Notes under the pieces: generated by a model
The model's database searches: none
What the model was told of the DNA's origin: nothing
Seen by the model: the letters and a program-made list of their open reading frames with translations, nothing else
Translations under genes and position numbers: made by a program
Shown: piece after piece, positions 1 through 9,172 of the stretch
How positions within the stretch are numbered: the first letter of the stretch is position 1
How the letters are laid out: the number at the start of each line of letters is the position of its first letter
Source: Mycobacterium sp. 1081908.1
GTDB lineage: Bacteria; Actinomycetota; Actinomycetes; Mycobacteriales; Mycobacteriaceae
NCBI RefSeq assembly: GCF_001673535.1
Contig: NZ_LZLY01000119.1
Coordinates: 1 to 64,000 of the forward strand
DNA: 64,000 bases
Direction: 5' to 3'

Positions 1-141
1 GCCTATTCAGCCGCCGCGCGGATGGCAGGCTGCGATGCCCCCTTTGTGGCGAGTCGCCCCTAACGGGAACGGATGCTGAGCATCGCGACGACGAAAAACA
101 CCGCCAGGGTTCCCGCGCCGATGACGATGCCCGTGACCGCC
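1..141. repeat. Left arm of a perfect 141-bp inverted repeat
   Basis: Positions 1-141 are the exact reverse complement of 400-540, with 258 bp between the arms. Identity stops abruptly at 142/399. The right arm is natural sequence (3' end of the DUF4190 gene and the spacer before the next gene), so the left arm is the copied one. It replaces the true 5' end of the DUF4190 gene. A fold-back read or contig-end artefact is the simplest explanation. Confidence 0.95.
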
Positions 142-145
142 CCCG

Positions 146-481
146 GTGTACGGGCCGCCGCCGGGCTATGGCGCCCCGCCCTACCCGCCGCCCGGCTACG
201 GGCCGCCGTCCTATCCCGGCGGCTACTACGCGACCCCGGACTACCGGGTCCAGTCCGGGACCAACGGCATGGCGATCGCGTCGCTCATCTCCTCGTTCAG
301 CGGCTTCCTCTGCTGTGCCATCGGCTCGATCGTGGCCATCGTGCTGGGCGTGGTCGCGCTGAACCAGATCAAGCAGACCCGCCAGGAGGGCTACGGCCTG
401 GCGGTCACGGGCATCGTCATCGGCGCGGGAACCCTGGCGGTGTTTTTCGTCGTCGCGATGCTCAGCATCCGTTCCCGTTAG
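146..481 (+). CDS. DUF4190 membrane protein, 5'-truncated (Rv1233c-like)
   Basis: Open frame of 111 codons from a GTG. It starts in a Pro/Gly/Tyr-rich low-complexity segment (repeated PPGYG-type units, residues 1-32), followed by two hydrophobic helices around residues 46-72 and 85-108 flanking a short loop that contains NQIKQTRQEG. This is the usual DUF4190 plan of a disordered Pro/Tyr cytoplasmic tail plus a two-helix hairpin. M. tuberculosis Rv1233c is about 198 residues, and the open frame here ends at the inverted-repeat junction at 141, so the N-terminal part is missing and the GTG is probably not the native start. Function of the family is unknown. It lies just upstream of the MgtE-N/CBS gene, as in M. 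tuberculosis. Confidence 0.75.
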   Translation: MYGPPPGYGAPPYPPPGYGPPSYPGGYYATPDYRVQSGTNGMAIASLISSFSGFLCCAIGSIVAIVLGVVALNQIKQTRQEGYGLAVTGIVIGAGTLAVFFVVAMLSIRSR

Positions 482-540
482 GGGCGACTCGCCACAAAGG
501 GGGCATCGCAGCCTGCCATCCGCGCGGCGGCTGAATAGGC
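400..540. repeat. Right arm of the 141-bp inverted repeat
   Basis: Covers the last 82 bp of the DUF4190 gene and the 59-bp spacer after it, including the first five bases of the -10 box TAGGCT (536-541) of the next gene. It is the source copy of the arm at 1-141. Confidence 0.95.
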
Positions 541-548
541 TCTCTGGC

Positions 549-1859
549 ATGGGTCCGGTCAACAGGGTGTACGTCGCGCGGCTCCCGCGAATGTTGGTGT
601 TGGGTCCACTCGGCGAAAACTTCGGCCGCGTGCGCGATGTGGTGATCACCATCAGCATCGTCCGCCAGCAGCCCCGGGTGCTGGGGCTGGTCGTCGATTT
701 GGCCACGCGCCGCAGCATTTTCATCCCGATGCTGCGGGTCGCCGCGATCGAGCCCAACGCCGTGACGCTCAACACCGGCAGCGTGTCGTTGCGCCACTTC
801 GAGCAGCGGCCGGGCGAGGTGCTGGCCATGGGCCAGGTGCTCGACACCGTCGTCAAGGTCAACGATCCCGAACTGCCGGAGCTGGCCGGCCTCGACGTCG
901 TCATCACCGACTTGGGCATCGAACAGATCCGCACGCGCGACTGGTTGGTCACCCGGGTCGCCGTCCGCACGCAGCGGCGGCTGGGACGGCGCGGCCCGGT
1001 GCACGTCGTGGACTGGCAGAACGTCCAGGGCCTGACCCCGTCGGCGCTGGCGTTGCCCGGCCAGGGGGTGGCCCAGCTGCTGGACCAGTTCGAGGGGCGC
1101 AAGGCGGTCGACGTGGCCGACGTGATCCGCGGGCTGCCGCCCAAGCGGCGCTACGAGGTGCTCAAGGCGCTCGACGACGACCGGCTGGCCGACGTGTTGC
1201 AGGAGCTGCCCGAGTTGGATCAGGCCGACGTGCTCTCCCAGCTCGGCACCGACCGGTCGGCCGACGTGCTCGAGGAGATGGATCCCGACGACGCCGCCGA
1301 CCTGCTGGGCGTGCTGAACCCGACGGACGCCGAGATGCTGCTGACCCGGATGGACCCCGACGAGTCCGAACCGGTGCGCCGGCTGCTGACCCACTCGCCG
1401 GACACCGCGGGCGGCCTGATGACCTCCGACCCGGTGGTGCTGACCCCGGACACGTCGGTCGCCGAGGCGCTCGCCCGGGTCCGCGACCCCGACCTCACCG
1501 CGGCGCTGTCGTCCATGGTGTTCGTGGCGCGCCCGCCGACGGCCACCCCCACGGGGCGCTACCTGGGCTGCATCCCGCTGCAGCGGCTGCTGCGGGAAGC
1601 GCCGGCCGAGCTGGTCGGCGGGATCGTCGACAGCGACCTGCTCACCCTGACGCCGGAGACCCCGCTCGGGGCGGTCACCCGCTACCTCGCCGCCTACAAC
1701 CTGGTGTGCGGGCCCGTGCTCGACGACCAGAACCACCTGCTGGGCGCGGTGACCGTGGACGACCTGCTCGACCACCTGCTCCCGCACGACTGGCGGGTGG
1801 ACGTGCAGCAGCTGGACACCACCGGCCGAATCGAACGACGACTGGGAGGGTCCGGGTGA
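549..1859 (+). CDS. PRC-barrel / MgtE-N / CBS-domain protein (Rv1232c-like)
   Basis: 436 residues, matching the length of Rv1232c. The N-terminal ~150 residues resemble a PRC-barrel-like fold. Residues about 175-285 have the repeated helical pattern of the MgtE N-terminal domain (repeats around RYEVLKALDDDRLADVLQEL and ADVLEEMDPDDAADLLG). Two CBS motifs follow: LMTSDPVVLTPDTSVAEAL and a second ending in GAVTVDDLLDHLLP. There is no MgtE transmembrane domain, so it is not a channel; it may sense Mg2+ or nucleotides and work with the next gene product. A -10 box TAGGCT at 536-541 lies 7 bp before the ATG, which points to a leaderless transcript. The stop overlaps the next start by 4 bp (GTGA), indicating translational coupling. 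Confidence 0.85.
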   Translation: MGPVNRVYVARLPRMLVLGPLGENFGRVRDVVITISIVRQQPRVLGLVVDLATRRSIFIPMLRVAAIEPNAVTLNTGSVSLRHFEQRPGEVLAMGQVLDTVVKVNDPELPELAGLDVVITDLGIEQIRTRDWLVTRVAVRTQRRLGRRGPVHVVDWQNVQGLTPSALALPGQGVAQLLDQFEGRKAVDVADVIRGLPPKRRYEVLKALDDDRLADVLQELPELDQADVLSQLGTDRSADVLEEMDPDDAADLLGVLNPTDAEMLLTRMDPDESEPVRRLLTHSPDTAGGLMTSDPVVLTPDTSVAEALARVRDPDLTAALSSMVFVARPPTATPTGRYLGCIPLQRLLREAPAELVGGIVDSDLLTLTPETPLGAVTRYLAAYNLVCGPVLDDQNHLLGAVTVDDLLDHLLPHDWRVDVQQLDTTGRIERRLGGSG

Positions 1860-2398
1860 GCAAGTCCACGGCTCCGCGACGGCTGTACACCCCCCGGACG
1901 TCGCGCCGGTATTCGCCCCGCGTCGACCCCGAATCCGTCGGGCAGATCACCGAGTCCGTCGCGCGTTTCTTCGGCACCGGGCGCTACCTGCTGATCCAGA
2001 CGATCATCGTGGTCGCCTGGATCTTGGTGAACGTTTTCGCGGCGGCGCTGCGCTGGGATCCGTACCCGTTCATCCTGCTGAACCTCGCCTTCTCCACGCA
2101 GGCCGCCTACGCGGCGCCGCTGATCCTGCTGGCGCAGAACCGGCAGGAGAACCGGGACCGCGTCGCGCTCGAAGAGGATCGCCGTCGCGCCGCCCAGACC
2201 AAGGCCGACACCGAGTACCTGGCCCGCGAACTGGCGTCGCTGCGGCTGGCCGTCGGCGAGGTCGTCACGCGCGAGTACCTGCGCCACGAGCTGGAGGACT
2301 TGCGTTCTATGCTGGCCGAGTTGTTGCCGGAAGGCGCGGACGGAAAGGCCGTGGGGGCGGGTGACGACTGGGAGCCGACGGCTAAGAAATCCCGGTAA
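1856..2398 (+). CDS. DUF1003 membrane protein (Rv1231c-like)
   Basis: From GTG 1856, overlapping the upstream TGA, the product is 180 residues, the length of Rv1231c. After a basic N-terminus there are two hydrophobic segments (about residues 45-65 and 72-92) joined by a short loop with RWDPYPFILLN, the diagnostic DUF1003 hairpin. A charged coiled-coil tail follows (NRQENRDRVALEEDRRRAA and onward), ending in a basic C-terminus. Role unknown. Constant pairing and overlap with the MgtE-N/CBS gene suggest a membrane partner for that cytosolic protein. A longer frame opens at 1706 but lies inside the upstream gene. Confidence 0.85.
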   Translation: MSKSTAPRRLYTPRTSRRYSPRVDPESVGQITESVARFFGTGRYLLIQTIIVVAWILVNVFAAALRWDPYPFILLNLAFSTQAAYAAPLILLAQNRQENRDRVALEEDRRRAAQTKADTEYLARELASLRLAVGEVVTREYLRHELEDLRSMLAELLPEGADGKAVGAGDDWEPTAKKSR

Positions 2399-2444
2399 TT
2401 ATCAAATCCCCCATTGCGCCACTCCCGTCACGGGGGTTATGTAT

Positions 2445-2460
2445 TGTGATCTGGTTCACG
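2445..2460. promoter_or_regulatory. CRP-like site before the lytic transglycosylase gene
   Basis: The 16-mer TGTGATCTGGTTCACG fits the CRP consensus TGTGA-N6-TCACA with one mismatch. It lies 39 bp before the GTG at 2499, in the 100-bp gap after the DUF1003 gene. The consensus is established for mycobacterial Crp; occupancy here is inferred. Confidence 0.45.
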
Positions 2461-2498
2461 AAGCTAAGCAGGTAGTTTCCCGACCTTAGGACCGTTGA

Positions 2499-3740
2499 GT
2501 GCGCATTGCGGGACGCTGGGGTAAACGCCCCGCCGCGGCCGAGCGGCAGCGTCCCCGCCTGACAAAATCGCCGGCGTTCGGCGTTGCCGTCATCACCCCC
2601 CTGGTCTTCGCCGGAGCGGTCGGCGGTGCGGCGCCCGCATTCCCCGGGCATGCCCCAGCGGTGCACAGCCAGGTCATGCCCGTGCGCGACACCGCGATAT
2701 TCCCGGTGGCCGCGGTCTCGCCGACCGCGCCCGACACCACCGGTCCGGTCGTCTTCGCCATCGACCGGGCGCCGACCGCGTTCCACATCGCCGAGGCCGC
2801 CCCGTCCGCGCCGCCTCCCCCAATGGTCGTGAATGCGCCTGGCGCGCTTGGCATTCCGTCGGTCGCGCTGGCCGCGTACCGCAGCGCCGAACAGAAGATG
2901 GCCGTCGCCGCCCCGGGCTGCGGGGTCAGCTGGAACCTGCTCGCCGGCATCGGGCGCATCGAGTCGGGCCACGCGAGTGGCGGCGCCGTGGACGCGCGCG
3001 GCACCGCCGTCGTCCCGATCTACGGCCCCGCGCTGGACGGCACGCTGCCCGGCAACGAGGTCATCCTGCAGAGCAGCACCGGCAACCGCCCCACCTACGC
3101 GCGCGCGATGGGGCCGATGCAGTTCCTGCCCGGCACCTGGGCGCGCTACGCCTCCGACGGCAAGGGCGACGGGACGGCGGACCCGCAGAACCTGTTCGAC
3201 TCCACCCTGGCGGCGGCCCGCTACCTGTGCAGCGGCGGGCTGAACCTGCGCGACCCGTCGCAGGTGATGTCCGCGATACTGCGCTACAACAACTCGATGG
3301 CCTACGCGCAGAACGTGCTGGGCTGGGCCGCCGCGTACGCCACCGGCGTGGTCCCCGTCGACCTGCCGCCGATGACCGGGCCGCCGCCGCCGCTCGGCAA
3401 CGCGCACGACGAGAACCCGGAGGGGCTCGGCCCCGGCCTGCCGATGAACGTCGTCGGCCTCCCGACGGACGACTTCTTCGCGCGGACACCGCTGATCGAC
3501 CTGAGCGGGACGCCGCCCACCGGCCAGCAGCCGATGTACCCGTGGATGGCGCCCCCGCCGCAGCAGGCGCCCACGCAACTGCCCGGCTGCACCCTGATCT
3601 GCATCGGCTCGCAAAACCCGGCGCCGCCGCCCTTCGGGCAACCGGCGTTCGGGCCGCCGCCCGCCAACGCCGCCCCGCCTGCCGGCCCCGCCGCCGGGCC
3701 CCAGGCCTCGGGATCGCCCAAGCCCGGTCCGGCCGGCTAA
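2499..3740 (+). CDS. Secreted lytic murein transglycosylase-like protein (Rv1230c-like)
   Basis: 413 residues from a GTG start. Residues 1-50 carry a basic stretch (including KRPAAAERQRPRLTK) and a hydrophobic segment (VAVITPLVFAGAVGGAAPAF), an N-terminal signal or anchor. The central part (about 135-280) is an MltB/SLT-type lysozyme fold: the IGRIESGH motif places the likely catalytic Glu at residue 155, followed by MGPMQFLPGTWARYA and ILRYNNSMAYAQNVL, both standard for the family. Expected activity is non-hydrolytic cleavage of the MurNAc-GlcNAc bond of peptidoglycan in the periplasm. The C-terminal ~130 residues are Pro/Ala-rich and probably disordered. A CRP-like site lies upstream. Confidence 0.82.
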   Translation: MRIAGRWGKRPAAAERQRPRLTKSPAFGVAVITPLVFAGAVGGAAPAFPGHAPAVHSQVMPVRDTAIFPVAAVSPTAPDTTGPVVFAIDRAPTAFHIAEAAPSAPPPPMVVNAPGALGIPSVALAAYRSAEQKMAVAAPGCGVSWNLLAGIGRIESGHASGGAVDARGTAVVPIYGPALDGTLPGNEVILQSSTGNRPTYARAMGPMQFLPGTWARYASDGKGDGTADPQNLFDSTLAAARYLCSGGLNLRDPSQVMSAILRYNNSMAYAQNVLGWAAAYATGVVPVDLPPMTGPPPPLGNAHDENPEGLGPGLPMNVVGLPTDDFFARTPLIDLSGTPPTGQQPMYPWMAPPPQQAPTQLPGCTLICIGSQNPAPPPFGQPAFGPPPANAAPPAGPAAGPQASGSPKPGPAG

Positions 3741-3776
3741 CCGGCGGCCCCTCCCGCACGCCTACACTCGGCGGTG

Positions 3777-4910
3777 ATGACCACCGATCTAGCTGCCGCC
3801 ATCCGCACCGCCCTGGGCAAGGTGATCGACCCCGAATTGCGCCGTCCCATCACCGAACTCGGGATGGTCAAGGGCGTCGACGTCGACGCCGACGGCGCCG
3901 TGCACGTGGAGATCTACCTGACCACCGCCGCCTGCCCGAAGAAGACCGAAATCACCGAGCGGGTCGCCGCCGCGGTCGCCGACGTGCCCGGCACCGGCGC
4001 GGTCAAGGTCAGCCTGGACGTGATGAGCGACGAGCAGCGCACCGAGCTGCGCAAGCAGCTACGCGGGGACGCCCGCGAGCCGGTCATCCCGTTCGCCCAG
4101 CCCAGCTCCCTGACCCGGGTCTACGCCGTCGCGTCCGGAAAGGGCGGCGTCGGGAAGTCAACGGTCACGGTCAATCTGGCCGCGGCGATGGCCGCCCGCG
4201 GGCTGTCGGTCGGCGTGCTGGACGCCGACATCCACGGCCACTCCATCCCGCGGATGATGGGCACCACCGACCGGCCCACGCAGGTCGAGTCGATGATCCT
4301 GCCGCCCATCGCGCACGAGGTGAAGGTCATCTCGATCGCCCAGTTCACCCAGGGCAACACCCCGGTGGTGTGGCGCGGCCCGATGCTGCACCGGGCGCTG
4401 CAGCAGTTCCTGGCCGACGTGTACTGGGGCGACCTGGACGTCCTGCTGCTCGACCTGCCCCCGGGCACCGGCGACGTCGCCATCTCGGTCGCCCAGCTGA
4501 TCCCCAACGCCGAGATCCTGGTGGTGACCACCCCGCAGCTGGCCGCGGCCGAGGTCGCCGAACGCGCCGGCAGCATCGCCCTGCAAACCCGCCAGCGCAT
4601 CGTCGGCGTCGTGGAGAACATGTCCGGGCTGACGCTGCCCGACGGCACCACGATGCAGGTGTTCGGCGAGGGCGGCGGCCGGCAGGTCGCCGAGCGGTTG
4701 TCCCGCGCGGTCGGCGCCGACGTGCCGCTGCTGGGCCAGATCCCGCTGGACCCGTCGCTGGTGGCCGCCGGCGACTCCGGCGTCCCGGTCGTGCTCAGCG
4801 CGCCGGACTCCCCGGTCGGCAAGGAACTGCGCGGCGTGGCCGACGCCCTGTCGTCGCGAAAGCGGGGGCTGGCGGGCGTGTCGCTGGGGCTGGACCCGAC
4901 GCGCCACTGA
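3777..4910 (+). CDS. mrp: Mrp/ApbC-family P-loop ATPase, iron-sulfur carrier type
   Basis: 377 residues from ATG 3777 (an in-frame GTG sits 3 bp earlier). Residues 1-85 form the MIP18/DUF59 domain. The ParA-like ATPase domain follows: deviant Walker A GKGGVGKST at about 121, DADIHG, and DLPPGTGD as Walker B region. Bacterial Mrp proteins carry or insert Fe-S clusters. In many relatives a CxxC follows the VENMS motif; here the stretch after VENMSGLTLPDG has no cysteine, so cluster binding must differ or use other residues. A -10 box TACACT (3763-3768) ends 8 bp before the ATG, so the transcript is probably leaderless. Convergent with tatB, 12 bp apart. Confidence 0.9.
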   Translation: MTTDLAAAIRTALGKVIDPELRRPITELGMVKGVDVDADGAVHVEIYLTTAACPKKTEITERVAAAVADVPGTGAVKVSLDVMSDEQRTELRKQLRGDAREPVIPFAQPSSLTRVYAVASGKGGVGKSTVTVNLAAAMAARGLSVGVLDADIHGHSIPRMMGTTDRPTQVESMILPPIAHEVKVISIAQFTQGNTPVVWRGPMLHRALQQFLADVYWGDLDVLLLDLPPGTGDVAISVAQLIPNAEILVVTTPQLAAAEVAERAGSIALQTRQRIVGVVENMSGLTLPDGTTMQVFGEGGGRQVAERLSRAVGADVPLLGQIPLDPSLVAAGDSGVPVVLSAPDSPVGKELRGVADALSSRKRGLAGVSLGLDPTRH

Positions 4911-4922
4911 GGCGCTCCGGGG

Positions 4923-5321
4923 TCAGGTCGCGTCGGTGTCGAACGGCGCCGGGCCGGAAACGCGCGTCTCGGGTTGCGCCGGCTCGGCAGCCTTCGCGGG
5001 CACGCCGTTGACGGGCCGTGCCGGCCCGTCGAAATTCCCGGTGAGGAACGAGTCGTCGCCGTCCAGCAGGTGCTTGGTCAGCGCGGCGCGCGGCGTCATG
5101 CCGCGCAGCTTCTGCAGCTCGGACAGCGGGGCGCGCAGGTCGTCGAACTCGGGTCCGATGTCCTCGCGCAGCTGGTTGGTCACGCCGCTGAGGTAGTCAC
5201 GAGCCTGCCGCAGCGCGGTGGACGTCCAGCGGATGGCGCCGGGAAGGCGCTCCGGCCCGAGGATCACCAGCCCGACCACGACGAGCACCAGGATGTGTTC
5301 CCAGCTGAGATTGGAGAACAT
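4923..5321 (-). CDS. tatB: Twin-arginine translocase subunit TatB
   Basis: 132 residues. The N-terminal transmembrane helix (residues about 7-23) ends at [11 protein letters not shown], the Tat A/B hinge, followed by an amphipathic helix ([14 protein letters not shown]) and an acidic coiled region. TatB forms the twin-arginine signal receptor with TatC. M. tuberculosis TatB (Rv1224) is 131 residues and also follows htrA. The start lies 7 bp after the htrA stop, with AGGGG close before the ATG, so it is the last gene of the htrA transcript. The middle segment [19 protein letters not shown] is very conserved in mycobacteria; the tail is variable. Confidence 0.95.
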   Translation of the reverse strand: MFSNLSWEHILVLVVVGLVILGPERLPGAIRWTSTALRQARDYLSGVTNQLREDIGPEFDDLRAPLSELQKLRGMTPRAALTKHLLDGDDSFLTGNFDGPARPVNGVPAKAAEPAQPETRVSGPAPFDTDAT

Positions 5322-5328
5322 CGAACCC

Positions 5329-6888
<1,560 letters not shown>

Positions 6889-6953
6889 TTACGAGGCGCG
6901 TTGCGGCGCGGCGGCGCTGTGGTTGTCCACCCTAGTATCCACGGGTGCGGCGA

Positions 6954-7328
6954 TTATCGGCGCTTACGCTGGTCGCGCGTATCACGCTCGGAGGCGTCGT
7001 CGTCCGACGGATAGTGCGGGATCTCGGACAGCAGGCCGAGCAGGTTGCTGGGGATGCGGATCGGGTGGGAGTCGCGCAGCGCGGCGCGCGCCCGGCTCTG
7101 ATCCTCGACCTCGGCCGCGCATTCCGGGCACAAGGAGAGGTGGTGCGCCGCCCGCAGGTGCGCGTTCATCCGCAGCTCACCGTCGACGAACGCGGCGATG
7201 GCCTCGGTGGACAGATGCTCGGTGGAACGGAACCGGCGGGGCGCGCCGACGGGTTCGTCGCTTTGGGAAGCGAACTGGGCGGGCAGCCAGGAGAACGCGC
7301 GGCGAAACACCTCTCCCCGGTCGGCCAT
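6954..7328 (-). CDS. rseA: Anti-sigma-E factor RseA, zinc-associated type
   Basis: 124 residues from ATG 7328, chosen because GAAGGGA precedes it; a longer frame reaches 7454 but covers the sigE-rseA spacer. The motif HHLSLCPEC gives the HxxxCxxC zinc-associated anti-sigma signature, preceded by AIAAFVDGELRMNAHLRAA. RseA binds SigE in the cytoplasm and releases it after oxidation or phosphorylation-triggered ClpC1P2 proteolysis (known for M. tuberculosis). Rv1222 is 154 residues; the long Gly/Ser tail is missing here and replaced by a short charged end (SDDDASERDTRDQRKRR). The core domain looks intact. Confidence 0.92.
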   Translation of the reverse strand: MADRGEVFRRAFSWLPAQFASQSDEPVGAPRRFRSTEHLSTEAIAAFVDGELRMNAHLRAAHHLSLCPECAAEVEDQSRARAALRDSHPIRIPSNLLGLLSEIPHYPSDDDASERDTRDQRKRR

Positions 7329-7505
7329 CACCACATCCCTTCGGGGAACTCTAAGATTTCTAAGCCGCGCATAATTCGAATGTAGCGCGGCCGGGCCCCC
7401 GACACCCCCCGTACGGCCCGCAAAACCCCACGATTCGCGGCCGAAATTCGCCATCGGGCGGTGGACGTCCCCGCCAAGACTGGCGATCTGGAAGTGCGCG
7501 GGCCG

Positions 7506-8288
7506 CTAGGCCGACTTGGCCGGCGCCGCGTCGCCCTGTTGCGGGTGCGCGGCGAGGTAGTCGCGCAGCGCCTGACGCCCGCGGTGGATGCGGCTGCGCA
7601 CGGTGCCGAGCTTGACGCCCAGGGTGGCGCCGATCTCCTCGTAGGACAGGCCCTCGATGTCACACAGCACCACCGCGGCGCGAAATTCCGGCGGCAGCGA
7701 GTCCAGCGCGGCCTGCAGGTCGGGCCCGAGCCGCGCGTCGTGATAGATCTGCTCGGGGTTGGGCTCGTCGGCGGGCACCCGGTCGTAATCCTCGGGCAGC
7801 GCCTCCATCCGGATGCGGGCGCGCCGGCGCACCATGTCGAGGAACAGGTTGGTGGTGATGCGGTGCAGCCAGCCCTCGAAGGTTCCGGGCTGGTAGTTCT
7901 GCACCGAACGGAAAACCCGGATGAAGGTCTCCTGGGTGAGGTCCTCGGCGTCCTGCTGGTTGCCGGAGAGCCGGTAGGCCAGCCGGTAGACGCGGTCGGC
8001 GTGCTGCCGCACCAGCTCGTCCCACGACGGCATGGTCGCCTTGTCCCCGGTCGCGTCGAACACCGCGGTGCCCTGCAACGCGTCCGTCGTCTCCACCCAT
8101 TCGTCGTCCCGGCAGTCCTGGGCGTGAGACATGGTGGTCGGGCTCAAAAGCGCTGTGGTGATTGGATCCTCCAGAATTGGCCTGCCGTCGAAGCTCGACA
8201 GCTCATCGACCGCGTCAACGCGGAGTTCCCAGCGTGTATTCCCATTCCGGCGATTTGTATTCCCGGTCCCCCGCACCCCGCGTTCCAT
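7506..8288 (-). CDS. sigE: ECF RNA polymerase sigma factor SigE
   Basis: 260 residues from ATG 8288, giving the N-terminus [12 protein letters not shown] that lines up with MELLGGPRVGNTE of Rv1221. Region 2 runs from [18 protein letters not shown] through [14 protein letters not shown] and [19 protein letters not shown]; region 4 has [20 protein letters not shown] and the [23 protein letters not shown]. SigE directs envelope-stress genes. Other possible starts are ATG 8294 and an internal ATG 8132 (MSHAQ), in line with the alternative translation starts known for this gene. The open frame continuing to 9176 runs through the methyltransferase gene and is not coding. rseA follows after 177 bp. 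Confidence 0.94.
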   Translation of the reverse strand: MERGVRGTGNTNRRNGNTRWELRVDAVDELSSFDGRPILEDPITTALLSPTTMSHAQDCRDDEWVETTDALQGTAVFDATGDKATMPSWDELVRQHADRVYRLAYRLSGNQQDAEDLTQETFIRVFRSVQNYQPGTFEGWLHRITTNLFLDMVRRRARIRMEALPEDYDRVPADEPNPEQIYHDARLGPDLQAALDSLPPEFRAAVVLCDIEGLSYEEIGATLGVKLGTVRSRIHRGRQALRDYLAAHPQQGDAAPAKSA

Positions 8289-8332
8289 ATGCATACCGTC
8301 GCCCATCGGCGTATGCGGGGCATAGGAGCAAT

Positions 8333-8348
8333 CTGAGGTTTGGCTGAG
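8333..8348 (-). promoter_or_regulatory. MprA-box-like direct repeat upstream of sigE
   Basis: On the sigE strand CTCAG occurs twice with an 11-bp period (8348-8344 and 8337-8333), 45-60 bp before the chosen start. MprA boxes are loose direct repeats of this type, and MprAB control of sigE is established in M. tuberculosis. The match is short, so this is tentative. Confidence 0.35.
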
Positions 8349-8489
8349 AAACCAGATCGTTACTCGCGTTGAGCAGGGCGAATCCGTCGGCGAGTGAGCT
8401 TCGTCGCGCCGCGGGCTCCGGGCGTGTCCGGGCGGTCCGGCTAAGGCGCGCCTGCCCGACCGCGCCCCGAATTGGAATACGCTGCGGGC

Positions 8490-9158
8490 ATGGACGGCAC
8501 CGACGAAAAAACCCCCGACCAGGCGGCCCCCAGTCGAGCCGATTCGCTGTGCGCGCACGCCGAGGCGTCCATATCGGAGGACGCGCTGCTGGCGGCCGCC
8601 CGCGAACGGGCCGTGGAGATCGGCGCCGCGGCGGTGACGCCCGCGGTCGGGGCGCTGTTGAGCCTGCTGACCAAGCTCAGCGGCGGCAAGGCCGTCGCGG
8701 AGGTGGGCACCGGCGCCGGCGTCAGCGGGCTCTGGCTGTTGTCGGGCATGAGCGACGACGGGGTGTTGACCACGATCGACATCGAGCCCGAGTATCTGCG
8801 GATCGCCAAACAGGCGTTCTCCGACGCCGGCGTGGGGCCGTCGCGCACCAGGCTGATCGGCGGCCGTGCCCAGGAGGTGCTCACCCGGCTCGCCGACCAG
8901 TCCTATGACCTGGTGTTCATCGACGCCGACCCGATCGACCAGCCGGACTATGTCGTCGAGGGCGTGCGGCTGCTGCGGTCCGGCGGCGTCATCGTGGTGC
9001 ACCGCGCGGCGCTGGGCGGCCGGGCGGGCGATCCCGCGGCCCGCGACGCCGAGGTGACCGCGGTGCGCGAGGCGGCCCGGCTCATCGCCGAGGACGAGCG
9101 GCTCACGCCCGCCCTGGTGCCGCTCGGCGACGGGCTGCTGGCCGCGGTCCGCGACTAG
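8490..9158 (+). CDS. SAM-dependent O-methyltransferase (Rv1220c-like)
   Basis: 222 residues from ATG 8490. The class I methyltransferase core is clear: [15 protein letters not shown] (SAM loop), [17 protein letters not shown] (acidic end of beta 2) and [17 protein letters not shown] (metal/substrate loop of the catechol-O-methyltransferase-like family). The substrate is unknown. It is divergent from sigE, and orthologues keep that position. The -10 box TACGCT (8478-8483) is 6 bp before the ATG, so the mRNA should be leaderless; this also rules against the longer TTG start at 8472. Convergent with mmpL, 14 bp apart. Confidence 0.88.
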   Translation: MDGTDEKTPDQAAPSRADSLCAHAEASISEDALLAAARERAVEIGAAAVTPAVGALLSLLTKLSGGKAVAEVGTGAGVSGLWLLSGMSDDGVLTTIDIEPEYLRIAKQAFSDAGVGPSRTRLIGGRAQEVLTRLADQSYDLVFIDADPIDQPDYVVEGVRLLRSGGVIVVHRAALGGRAGDPAARDAEVTAVREAARLIAEDERLTPALVPLGDGLLAAVRD

Positions 9159-9172
9159 CTCGGGCGCCGACA

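Noticed and set aside
2399-2498. A riboswitch (for example c-di-AMP type) before the lytic transglycosylase, as found before some wall-lysis genes
   Set aside because: The gap is only 100 bp and shows a CRP-like site and a small CCCGT/ACGGG stem, not a riboswitch architecture.
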